Assembly (NCBI GenBank): GCA_030753015.1
Contig: JASMDC010000029.1
Span: forward strand, 1-6,991
Source of the DNA: Candidatus Undinarchaeales archaeon
Lineage (GTDB): Archaea > SpSt-1190 > JASMDC01
DNA: 6,991 nt
Direction of reading: 5' to 3'
Program-made: the position numbers and the translations under genes
In this document: piece by piece, positions 1 to 5,470 of the stretch
Position numbering within the stretch: position 1 is the stretch's first letter
Layout: the number at the start of each line of letters is the position of its first letter
The notes under the pieces: model-generated
The model's database searches: none
Told to the model about the DNA's origin: nothing
The model's input: only the letters and a program-made list of their open reading frames with translations

Positions 1-22
1 TGAGCGACTATTCCCGTTCTAG

Positions 23-301
23 ATGAAAGCCATAAATGCCGAGGAAAAGGACATCCTGCGGGTGTACCTGTCGTTCGGCAGGGTCCGGAAGTACATCGAG
101 ACCGAGCACCCGATGTACAAGTTCATCAGCACTTCTAAGCTCAACCATGTCTACGAATCGCGGTTCAGCAAGGCCATCGGTAAGGCGTCCTTCCGCGACC
201 TCTACGACCGCGGTATCATCGAGCTGCGGCACCAGGGTCCGGACTGGTACGTGGGCGTTGACATCAAGAACATCCCGAAGGTCGAGAAAGCGGTCGCGTA
301 G
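23..301 (+). CDS. Small basic protein of unknown function, possibly winged-helix
   Basis: This is a complete 92-residue reading frame from ATG to TAG. I do not recognise a named family. The residue pattern suggests an N-terminal helix (about 5-28), a second helical part (about 38-52) and a helix followed by a strand-turn-strand (SFRDLYDRGIIEL at 56-68, then WYVGVD at 75-80). That order would fit a small winged helix-turn-helix DNA- or RNA-binding fold. The protein is lysine/arginine-rich and has no cysteine, signal peptide or membrane segment. The ATG overlaps a possible upstream stop as ATGA (TGA at 24-26). An in-frame TAG also sits directly before it at 20-22, so the start cannot lie further upstream in this frame. 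No clear Shine-Dalgarno is visible, so translation may be coupled to an upstream gene. It converges on the permease gene with a 6-bp gap. The coding call is good; the nucleic-acid-binding role is inference. Confidence 0.75.
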   Translation: MKAINAEEKDILRVYLSFGRVRKYIETEHPMYKFISTSKLNHVYESRFSKAIGKASFRDLYDRGIIELRHQGPDWYVGVDIKNIPKVEKAVA

Positions 302-307
302 AACTGC

Positions 308-1429
308 TCATTTCTTGTCCTTGTGGGCACGGGCATATTTCCTGATATGCTGTGGTGCCTCCATGTGCTCGTGCTCGTCGATCTCGCAGATGAGCTCCAT
401 GTTCTCCCGGTAGGCGTTGATGATGTTGACGAAGCCGCCCAGGATGATGGGTCCCACGAAGAAGCCGGCCGCGTCGAACACGAACGGGCCCGATATCATC
501 CCCAGGATGAGGAGCCCGGGATGGAGATGCGACGTGCGCCGCGAGACGTAGGCATAGGCCATCTGGCTGAGCACGGTCAGGGTAATCGCCAGAAGGAACA
601 TGGACCCGGCAAGGGCGAACTGCAGCTTCAGCAGGTTGTACATGCACAGTACGGCGGGGACGACCGCTCCACCTACGATGGGGATGAGCGCTATTATGGT
701 TGTGATGAAGGCGTAAGCGACGGGTTCGTTGACGCCGATGAGGACGTATGCCGGATAGGACACAGTTCCCAAAAAGATAGAGACGGCGAAGTGACCGAAA
801 ATGACACCTCTGGCCAGCTTGTCGGTATCGGCTATGAGCTTCTTCACGGCGTTCCTGCGTCTGCAGGGGAAGAGGTCGACGATCGTACCGATGAGCATCT
901 CGCCCTCGATGAGGAAGTAGTAGGTCAGGAACATCAGGAGGATGTAGGTCAGCACAAGCGTGGGCAGGCCGATTATGAGGTCCAAAAGACCGTCCTTCAC
1001 GCCCTCGAGAAGGCCGCCGGTCATGGTGGTGACCTCCTCCCTGAGGTCCAGACCATGGCGGGCCAATTCCGATTTTGTTACGTTCTCCATCTCCTCGAGA
1101 CGCGGAAGGCTCTTGTCGACGAGGTCCGAGACCGCTCCCACGGATGCCTGGAGGATGAAGATCGAGTAGACGAACCCGATGATCGCCACGAGGCTGATGA
1201 ACGCCGATACGATGAATGCCGCCGACCTCCGCGAGGGGAGGTGCTTGGTTAGCAGCTCTTCCAGGGGATTGAACAGGTAGGCGAGGAATGCCGAAGCGAC
1301 AATGAGGTTGATGAACGGAAGCACCGTGTACAGAGCGAGGGCTCCGAGCACCACAGCGAACGCCAGGAAGAAACGGTTGGACTGCTCCATCTCCTCGATG
1401 AGCTGCTTCCCCTTGGTCACTTTTGTCAT
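308..1429 (-). CDS. AI-2E/PerM family membrane permease (PF01594-type)
   Basis: This 373-residue polytopic membrane protein has the layout of the AI-2E transporter (PerM/TqsA) family. A hydrophobic pair lies at about 18-55 and a further segment at about 68-95. A soluble, charged central region (about 98-148) comes next, followed by four to five more membrane segments (about 150-175, 208-262, 270-295, 304-340). The family-like C-terminal block LHPGLLILGMISG...GFFVGPIILGG lies at 302-332. Length is typical (about 340-380). Members export small molecules or ions (autoinducer-2, or Na+/H+ antiport in some); the substrate here is unknown and quorum sensing should not be assumed. The start ATG at 1427-1429 is supported by a TATA element about 45 nt upstream and a weak GGGGA about 8 nt before the start. 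An internal ATG (residue 14) is possible. The C-terminus is hydrophilic and histidine/lysine-rich (HEHMEAPQHIRKYARAHKDKK region). Confidence 0.9.
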   Translation of the reverse strand: MTKVTKGKQLIEEMEQSNRFFLAFAVVLGALALYTVLPFINLIVASAFLAYLFNPLEELLTKHLPSRRSAAFIVSAFISLVAIIGFVYSIFILQASVGAVSDLVDKSLPRLEEMENVTKSELARHGLDLREEVTTMTGGLLEGVKDGLLDLIIGLPTLVLTYILLMFLTYYFLIEGEMLIGTIVDLFPCRRRNAVKKLIADTDKLARGVIFGHFAVSIFLGTVSYPAYVLIGVNEPVAYAFITTIIALIPIVGGAVVPAVLCMYNLLKLQFALAGSMFLLAITLTVLSQMAYAYVSRRTSHLHPGLLILGMISGPFVFDAAGFFVGPIILGGFVNIINAYRENMELICEIDEHEHMEAPQHIRKYARAHKDKK

Positions 1430-1470
1430 GGATTCTTCCCCGTTGTTGAGGATTGACGGAGCTACATCAT

Positions 1471-1478
1471 TTATAAAA
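1471..1478 (-). promoter_or_regulatory. Archaeal TATA box for the permease gene
   Basis: The minus strand reads TTTTATAA here, preceded by a purine-rich CGAAACA that fits a BRE. The centre is about 45 nt from the ATG at 1429, so transcription should begin near 1448 and leave a leader of about 20 nt. This is a consensus match by eye only. Confidence 0.6.
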
Positions 1479-1614
1479 TGTTTCGACCGAGAAGCCCACC
1501 TAACTTGTTGTGGGATGGATTGCTCACTACTTCCCCTAATGCTCTTGGATGTGACGCTGGATGAATCTATGTGGTAACATTACCCTCTGTTCCGATGTAG
1601 TAATCTGGATAGCG

Positions 1615-1636
1615 CACAAATCACCCGCTATTTGTG
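1615..1636. repeat. Perfect 7-bp inverted repeat, possible operator or hairpin
   Basis: CACAAAT at 1615-1621 and ATTTGTG at 1630-1636 are exact reverse complements separated by 8 nt (CACCCGCT). It lies in non-coding DNA about 180 nt beyond the permease start. It is not followed by a T-run on either strand, so a regulator site or a transposon-end hairpin is as likely as a terminator. Function is not determinable. Confidence 0.45.
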
Positions 1637-1670
1637 TCATACATAGTACTCCCTCTGGTCGTAAGAAAAT

Positions 1671-1678
1671 AATTTAAT
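1671..1678 (+). promoter_or_regulatory. Possible TATA element upstream of the structured RNA block
   Basis: AATTTAAT follows an A-rich, purine-rich stretch (GTAAGAAAATA) in a TATA/BRE-like arrangement on the plus strand. A start about 26 nt downstream (near 1700) would produce an RNA that runs through the hairpins at 1715-1789. The same A/T tract read on the other strand could instead be a T-rich terminator for the glycosyltransferase operon. Confidence 0.3.
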
Positions 1679-1714
1679 CCGCGCCGTACTATAGATATCA
1701 TTCGGGATTGTTCA

Positions 1715-1796
1715 GGGCGGGGACCGTCCGATGCGCCCGTGGAGCTGGGAACAGCTTCGAAGCGGGAAGCCTCCGTAACAGTAGGGGGCAGTTCAC
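1715..1796 (+). mobile_element. Possible relic of an IS200/IS605-type (TnpB) right end / omega-RNA scaffold
   Basis: The plus-strand frame that includes codons 1730-1771 reads APVELGTASKREA, resembling the poorly conserved tails of archaeal TnpB proteins (PVE..., then K-[RQ]-EA). The EA codons run into a 6-bp hairpin, GCCTCC (1769-1774) with GGGGGC (1784-1789), followed by AGTTCAC (1790-1796). As I recall from the family, tnpB 3' ends often overlap a GAAGCC...GGGGGC-type hairpin that ends near TTCAC, and the same DNA encodes the 3' part of the omega-RNA. Before it lies a 7-bp stem with a GGAA tetraloop (1741-1758), enclosed by CCCG (1736-1739) and CGGG (1763-1766). No TnpB catalytic or zinc-ribbon region is present: the frame is closed by a TAA at 1670-1672. 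It would therefore be a remnant or a non-autonomous derivative. The match rests on remembered family features, not a search. Confidence 0.4.
1736..1766 (+). ncRNA. Nested stem-loop with GGAA tetraloop
   Basis: The inner stem is GGAGCTG (1741-1747), loop GGAA (1748-1751) and CAGCTTC (1752-1758), seven pairs including one G-T. The outer stem is CCCG (1736-1739) with CGGG (1763-1766), separated from the inner stem by T on one side and GAAG on the other. GGAA fits the stable GNRA loop class, which favours a folded RNA over chance. An alternative pairing of GGGCG (1715-1719) with CGCCC (1734-1738) competes with the outer stem. Whether it is transcribed is unknown. Confidence 0.4.
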
Positions 1797-1820
1797 AAAG
1801 GGATGTCCCACGCGGGGTTC

Positions 1821-2555
1821 TTACCTCAGCAGACGTCCCAGCAATGTGGAGAACGCCAGGCCCCCGGTCGCGCCAAGTGACAGGACTATCCGCACCCCCG
1901 GACTTATAGGGAGCCTGTGGATGTTGGAGAGAACCCAGCGATCGAAGAAGGCATTGATGCGCACCATGTCCCCGGGCCTGATCCCGCTGGGACGTGCAGG
2001 CCGCAGGGTGATGTCCAGCGAGCCGATAGCCAGGCCTTCCGCGACGGCGGCGAGCACCATCTCGAGGTCGATCTCATAGCCCTCGGCCGTGAGGGGAAGG
2101 GCCAGGGCGCGGGGGGAGAGGGCACGGAAGCCGCACTGGGCGTCCACGTCCGCAAGGACACTGATAAATATCGTAGAGAGGCGGTTGAGGAGCGCCCGTA
2201 CATGAGAGCGATGGACGCGCCGCCGCCCGACCACAAGGTCGTTCCCGCGCTCGACCGCGCGGATGAACCGGAGCACATCTGCGGGCTCGTGCTCGCCGTC
2301 CGCGTCCATGAGCACGGTCGTGCCGTCGAAGCCCTCATCCCGCAGCTGAGCGAGGGCGGCCCTCACCGCAGCGCCCTTCCCGCGGTGGGGGAGTACGAGG
2401 ACCTGGGCGCCCGCCGTCCGTGCGCAGCCGACCGTACCGTCCTGCGAGCCGTCATCGGCGACGATGACGCGGTCCGCGAACGACAGCGCCCGCCGCACGA
2501 CGGGCCCGATCGATCCCTCCTCGTCGAAAGCAGGGATGACCACGATACAGCTCAT
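1821..2555 (-). CDS. GT2 family glycosyltransferase, dolichol-phosphate mannose synthase-like
   Basis: This 244-residue protein has the DPM1-like GT-A fold motifs in order: IPAFDEE (7-13), the nucleotide-binding ADDGSQDGT (33-41), the metal-binding DADGEHEP (84-91), VDAQCGFRA (136-144) and the acceptor-side GYEIDLEM (159-166). Such enzymes transfer a sugar from a nucleotide donor to dolichyl or another polyprenyl phosphate on the cytoplasmic face of the membrane. The C-terminal stretch 220-240 is hydrophobic and could be a single membrane anchor. I chose ATG at 2553-2555 over an in-frame GTG 15 nt upstream because GGAGGGG lies 6 nt before it. The ATG also overlaps the stop of the upstream radical SAM gene as ATGA, so the two are almost certainly one translationally coupled operon. 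Donor and acceptor are not determinable from sequence. The DADGEH variant of the usual DADGQH is a mild deviation. Confidence 0.9.
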   Translation of the reverse strand: MSCIVVIPAFDEEGSIGPVVRRALSFADRVIVADDGSQDGTVGCARTAGAQVLVLPHRGKGAAVRAALAQLRDEGFDGTTVLMDADGEHEPADVLRFIRAVERGNDLVVGRRRVHRSHVRALLNRLSTIFISVLADVDAQCGFRALSPRALALPLTAEGYEIDLEMVLAAVAEGLAIGSLDITLRPARPSGIRPGDMVRINAFFDRWVLSNIHRLPISPGVRIVLSLGATGGLAFSTLLGRLLR

Positions 2556-3928
2556 GCCAGTCCCCTCCACAGCTCTCCGGTCGCCCTGGCAAGAGCTGCG
2601 GCTCGTTCAGGTGAGGCTGCTGCGAGCGCGTGCCGTGCCACGAGCCGAGGGCGAAGGTAGAACCGCCGGAACGCCGATGCGTAGGCGTCCTCCAGCTCGG
2701 CGGCCGTAGCCTCGGCAGATCGTGCCGCTAGCTGTGTGGCAGGGAGCTCCAGGACATCGTCGAGCGAGATCCTGCCTTCCGTCACGAGCCGGTCGAAGAG
2801 AGGAGTACCGGGAAGGGGGAGAAGGAGGTCGAATGATGCGAGGTCGCAGTCGAGCTCCAGGGCGAAGTCCGCTGTCCGCTGGAGGTCCTCCACGGTCTGG
2901 CCGGGCGCCCCCATGAGAAAGTGCGCCAGCACTGACACTCCCCGGTCCTTGCACAGGGCGACGGCACGCCGCGCATCATCCACACGAGAGCCCTTGCCCA
3001 GTGAGTCGAGCACGTGCTGTGAGCCCGATTCCACGCCTAGCTTCACAAGATGACAACCGCTGTCCGCCATAGCGTCCACGACATCCTCGTCGAGGGCGTC
3101 TGCTCGGGCGTTCGCCATCCACACCATGTCGCGAGCGGCGAGGTCGTCCGCCACGGCGAGGAACCAGGCCTTGTCATGTGCTATGTTCTCGTCCCGGAAG
3201 AACACCTCCCGGTACCCGTTCGCCTCCAAGAGATCGATCTCCTGGGCGATGTTCGCAGGAGAGCGGGTACGGAAGGTCCGCCCCTGGACGATGCGTGCCG
3301 TGCAGAAGGTGCATCCGTGCGGGCAGCCACGAGAGGCGAGAACGGTGGTGAAGGGGGTCCGGACCGCCAGGGGATTGCTATAGTCGCCCGCGTAGAGATG
3401 GCGGGCCGGGAGCGGTAGAGAGTCCAGGTCCGTGATGACACCCCTGCCCGAGCCTGTCGTACACCCTTTCCGCCTCACTCGAACACCAGTTATGTCGGCT
3501 CCATCCTTGCCGTCCTCAAGCGCATGCAGGAGGTCGGGGAGCACGGCTTCGGCCTCCCCGACGACGGCCGCGTCACAAGCCGTGAGCACCGCGTCCGGCC
3601 GGACGCTGGGAAGATCGCCGAAGAGCACGCGGGCGACCCCGTCCCCCAGGCCCGATAGGAACGACGAGTCATCCCTGAAGGTGCGTGTGGATGTACCTGC
3701 AACGACGACATCGGGAGCAAGGTCCTCCAGGCGGTCGACGATGGCCCCGGCGCCCAGTGCATTGGCCTCTAGGAGGGACACCTCGTGCCCTGAACGCTGG
3801 AGCACGGCGGCGACATAGCCCAGGTGGAGCGGCGGCCAGTGGTAGGACACCCACTTGCGTCGGTGCCAGCAGCCGTACGCGAGGTCACGCTCCACTGCAC
3901 CCGGCGGCTCCACAACGGCCACATGCAT
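2552..3928 (-). CDS. B12-binding-domain radical SAM protein
   Basis: The 458-residue protein has an N-terminal Rossmann-like cobalamin-binding-type domain (about 1-140). Typical features are PPLHLGYVAAVL (32-43), the VLFGDLP strand-loop (101-107) and VVGEAE (122-127). There is no DxHxxG motif, as in many B12-type radical SAM proteins that bind cobalamin base-off without a protein histidine. The linker LPLPARHLY (171-179) leads into the radical SAM domain, with CPHGCTFC (cysteines 202, 206, 209) to bind a 4Fe-4S cluster and SAM. FFRDENIAHD (243-252), LGVESGS (297-303) and FLMGAPGQT (337-345) are later core strands. The start is the ATG at 3926-3928. It lies 23 nt after a TTTTAA element, which fits a leaderless mRNA; a longer frame to 3979 would read through this promoter. 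Members methylate or rearrange unactivated carbons in lipids, cofactors and natural products. The substrate here is unknown. Confidence 0.9.
   Translation of the reverse strand: MHVAVVEPPGAVERDLAYGCWHRRKWVSYHWPPLHLGYVAAVLQRSGHEVSLLEANALGAGAIVDRLEDLAPDVVVAGTSTRTFRDDSSFLSGLGDGVARVLFGDLPSVRPDAVLTACDAAVVGEAEAVLPDLLHALEDGKDGADITGVRVRRKGCTTGSGRGVITDLDSLPLPARHLYAGDYSNPLAVRTPFTTVLASRGCPHGCTFCTARIVQGRTFRTRSPANIAQEIDLLEANGYREVFFRDENIAHDKAWFLAVADDLAARDMVWMANARADALDEDVVDAMADSGCHLVKLGVESGSQHVLDSLGKGSRVDDARRAVALCKDRGVSVLAHFLMGAPGQTVEDLQRTADFALELDCDLASFDLLLPLPGTPLFDRLVTEGRISLDDVLELPATQLAARSAEATAAELEDAYASAFRRFYLRPRLVARHALAAASPERAAALARATGELWRGLA
2562..2568 (-). promoter_or_regulatory. Shine-Dalgarno site that fixes the glycosyltransferase start
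   Basis: The minus strand reads GGAGGGG followed by 6 nt (ACTGGC) and then ATG. It lies inside the last codons of the radical SAM gene, so ribosomes finishing that gene can re-initiate at the overlapping ATGA. It favours the ATG at 2555 over the GTG at 2570. Confidence 0.75.
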
Positions 3929-3951
3929 GGTACGAGGAGGGACACCAAGGG

Positions 3952-3957
3952 TTAAAA
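3952..3957 (-). promoter_or_regulatory. TATA element for the radical SAM-glycosyltransferase operon
   Basis: The minus strand reads TTTTAA, and its 3' edge is 23 nt before the ATG at 3928. Transcription would thus begin at or next to the start codon (leaderless). No Shine-Dalgarno is present: the minus strand upstream of the ATG reads CCTCC rather than GGAGG. Confidence 0.55.
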
Positions 3958-3982
3958 TGTTGTGGGCCGTGCCGAACATAAG

Positions 3983-3990
3983 TTTTTTAT
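3983..3990 (+). promoter_or_regulatory. TATA-like element for tRNA-Cys
   Basis: TTTTTTAT lies about 35 nt before the mature tRNA 5' end, leaving room for a leader of about 9 nt that RNase P would remove. It faces away from the minus-strand operon promoter about 30 nt to the left. Confidence 0.5.
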
Positions 3991-4021
3991 TTCCTGCCGC
4001 CTAAGAAATAGTCCCTTCTGA

Positions 4022-4093
4022 GCCAAGGTAGCAGAGCGGCTATGCGTTCGACTGCAGATCGAATTTATGGGGGTTCAAATCCCTCCCTTGGCT
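4022..4093 (+). tRNA. tRNA-Cys (anticodon GCA)
   Basis: All arms fold by eye. The acceptor is GCCAAGG (4022-4028) with CCTTGGC (4086-4092). The short D stem is GCA/TGC. The anticodon stem TTCGA (4047-4051) pairs with TCGAA (4059-4063), and the 7-nt loop CTGCAGA places anticodon GCA at 4054-4056. The variable loop has 5 nt, and the T stem GGGGG/CCCTC carries loop TTCAAAT (4074-4080). Discriminator base 73 is U, a recognised identity element of tRNA-Cys. CCA is not encoded and must be added after transcription. No intron is seen. Confidence 0.97.
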
Positions 4094-4113
4094 CTATTCA
4101 TCCTGACAGTTGG

Positions 4114-4133
4114 TCGTCGCGCTCCCCCGACGA
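4114..4133. repeat. Inverted repeat between tRNA-Cys and the second radical SAM gene
   Basis: TCGTCG (4114-4119) and CGACGA (4128-4133) are perfect reverse complements with an 8-nt loop rich in C. It lies just downstream of the tRNA and about 10 nt ahead of the next TATA element. It could be a regulator site over the BRE or a transcript-end structure; there is no T-run. Confidence 0.4.
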
Positions 4134-4143
4134 AGGGTGAACA

Positions 4144-4151
4144 CATTTATG
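4144..4151 (+). promoter_or_regulatory. TATA-like element for the second radical SAM gene
   Basis: CATTTATG follows a purine-rich AGGGTGAACA. A start about 26 nt downstream would fall near 4174, giving a leader of about 25 nt that begins with the hairpin at 4174-4188. Confidence 0.45.
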
Positions 4152-4173
4152 CCTTTGATCACCTCCCTTGAAT

Positions 4174-4193
4174 CGGCACGGTGTGCCGGTGAT
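4174..4193 (+). promoter_or_regulatory. Leader hairpin abutting a GGTGAT ribosome-binding site
   Basis: CGGCAC (4174-4179) pairs perfectly with GTGCCG (4183-4188) around a 3-nt loop. The last G of the stem is the first base of GGTGAT (4188-4193), which matches the AUCACC of the archaeal 16S 3' end and lies 5 nt before the ATG. The site fixes the start at 4199. The hairpin could limit ribosome access, or in DNA form a compact palindromic operator. Confidence 0.5.
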
Positions 4194-4198
4194 GCGCG

Positions 4199-5464
4199 AT
4201 GACCAACGAGAGGGCCCTGTTCGTCAATCCTCGGACCGAGGCACCGGGCAAGCGCTTCAACCGAGAACCGCCGATAGGCCTCCTATGCATGGGCGCCGTG
4301 CTCCTCGAGCGGGGCGTCGATGTCGAGGTGCTCGACCTGTCGGTGTCCCGTGATCCGGAGCGGGACCTTGATCGTGCCCTGGGCCACAAGCCTTCACATG
4401 TCGGTTTCACCTGCCTGACCAACACCTTCCCGATTACGTGCGACCTGGCGCGTCATGTCAGGGATGGCAGTGACGCCACTGTGGTGTTCGGTGGCCCCCA
4501 TGCCGCCTTCGCTGCCGATGAAGTGCTGGGGACGGGGCTCGCCGACGCCGTGGTCCTGGGCGAGGGCGAGGACGCGATCGTCGGGCTCGTGGCGGAGGGG
4601 CGGGCGCCCGCCGACGTGGACGGTGTGGCGTGCCTTTTGAACGGTACCGTCCACCGTAGCGAGCAGCAGGAACCGGTGGACCTCACAACGCTCCCCCTTC
4701 CGGCCCGGGACCTCTTGCGCGAACGGTACGACGTCGCCTCCATCATCGTCAACCGCGGGTGTCCCTACCGTTGCATCTACTGCGTCCGCCAGCGTCTCTT
4801 CGCCACGGTGCGGCTGCGGCCGGCAGACCTGGTGGTCGACGAGCTCGACCAGGTGGCGGGGCTCGGCTACCGGTACGCCAACCTCTATGACAATATCAAT
4901 ATCGATCCACGGTACGCTATGGGGCTCTGCGATGCCATCGAGGATGCGGAACCGGCCATCCCCTGGGGGTGCGAGCTCAGAGCAGATGCCGTGTCGGCCG
5001 CGATGGCCCGGGCCCTGGCGAAGGCCGAGTGCGTGGCGGTAGGGGTGGGCGTCGAGTCCGGGAGCGAGGCCGTGCTCCGCTCGGCAGGGAAGCACCAGCG
5101 GCTGTCGAAGGTCCGCGCAGGCATCCGCCGTCTCAAGGAGCAGGGCATCATCGTCCAGGCCTACTTCGTGGTGGGGCTGCCGGGGGAGACCGGGGCCACA
5201 TTCGAGAAGACCCTGGCTTTCCTGGAAACGCTGGGGCTCGAGCCCGGTGTCGACCGGGTCAACTTCTTTGCAGCGACGCCCTACCCGGGCTCCACCCTCG
5301 AGCGCGAGGCCGAGCGGCTGGGGGTCACCATCCTCTCACGCGAGTGGGAGCAGTACGACAACGAGCATGTGCTCATCGGTACGCGGGATCTGTCGCCCGA
5401 CCAGATCGCACGGATGCTGGCACGCGGGAAGGAGCTGGAGGCGTACTACCGGGGCGAGGGATGA
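4199..5464 (+). CDS. B12-binding-domain radical SAM protein (second, distinct)
   Basis: The 421-residue protein combines an N-terminal B12-binding-type Rossmann domain (about 1-135) with a radical SAM barrel (about 180-400). N-terminal hallmarks are FVNPR (8-12), PPIGLLCMGAVL (24-35), VVFGGPHAAF (95-104) and AVVLGEGE (117-124). The linker LPLPARDLL (165-173) precedes RGCPYRCIYC, whose cysteines 188, 192 and 195 form the CxxxCxxC cluster site. VGVESGSE (283-290), FVVGLPGET (323-331) and ATPYPGSTLERE (359-370) are typical later blocks. DxHxxG is absent. The usual FxDDxF-like strand reads LYDNINID (229-236), an unusual variant. The protein shares architecture with the radical SAM protein encoded from 3928 but differs clearly in residues, so the two are not a recent duplication. 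The product should be a cytosolic, oxygen-sensitive iron-sulfur enzyme. It ends 6 bp from the convergent membrane-protein gene. Substrate unknown. Confidence 0.92.
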   Translation: MTNERALFVNPRTEAPGKRFNREPPIGLLCMGAVLLERGVDVEVLDLSVSRDPERDLDRALGHKPSHVGFTCLTNTFPITCDLARHVRDGSDATVVFGGPHAAFAADEVLGTGLADAVVLGEGEDAIVGLVAEGRAPADVDGVACLLNGTVHRSEQQEPVDLTTLPLPARDLLRERYDVASIIVNRGCPYRCIYCVRQRLFATVRLRPADLVVDELDQVAGLGYRYANLYDNINIDPRYAMGLCDAIEDAEPAIPWGCELRADAVSAAMARALAKAECVAVGVGVESGSEAVLRSAGKHQRLSKVRAGIRRLKEQGIIVQAYFVVGLPGETGATFEKTLAFLETLGLEPGVDRVNFFAATPYPGSTLEREAERLGVTILSREWEQYDNEHVLIGTRDLSPDQIARMLARGKELEAYYRGEG

Positions 5465-5470
5465 GGCGGC

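Larger units (their letters stand above)
1430..1820. other. Non-coding intergenic region with inverted repeats
   Basis: No convincing gene lies between the permease start and the glycosyltransferase stop. The region is more A+T-rich than its flanks up to about 1700 and then becomes G+C-rich and structured. Inverted repeats seen by eye are CCCAC/GTGGG (1495-1499 and 1510-1514), GGTAA/TTACC (1573-1577 and 1580-1584) and CACAAAT/ATTTGTG (1615-1621 and 1630-1636, 8-nt loop). The A-rich tract at 1661-1677 reads as TTAAATTATTTTCTT-like on the minus strand. It could therefore end the minus-strand operon, or act as a plus-strand TATA element. The block after 1700 is described separately as a possible transposon relic. 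Confidence 0.7.

Noticed and set aside
323-1252. Long plus-strand open frame of about 309 codons opposite the permease gene
   Set aside because: The translation is highly charged, lacks any recognisable domain, and lies wholly antisense to a clear seven-to-eight-segment permease. GC-rich coding DNA commonly leaves such open antisense frames.
1736-1789. Bacterial-type intrinsic terminator for the minus-strand operon
   Set aside because: The hairpins are strong, but on the minus strand they are not directly followed by a T-run, and archaeal termination depends mainly on T-tracts. The T-rich minus-strand stretch at 1661-1677 is a better candidate.
1700-1800. SRP RNA or RNase P RNA
   Set aside because: The GGAA-capped stem recalls SRP helix 8, but the conserved asymmetric loop and AGCAG-type strand are missing and the block is far shorter than an archaeal 7S RNA. 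No RNase P conserved core was found.
1917-2660. Plus-strand frame of 247 codons opposite the glycosyltransferase
   Set aside because: It is antisense to a protein with all the GT2 motifs, starts inside it and spans the end of the radical SAM gene; its composition (H, D, R, P-rich) is typical of a shadow frame.
4394-5095. Minus-strand frame of 233 codons opposite the second radical SAM gene
   Set aside because: It is antisense to a complete B12-type radical SAM protein and shows no coherent motifs.
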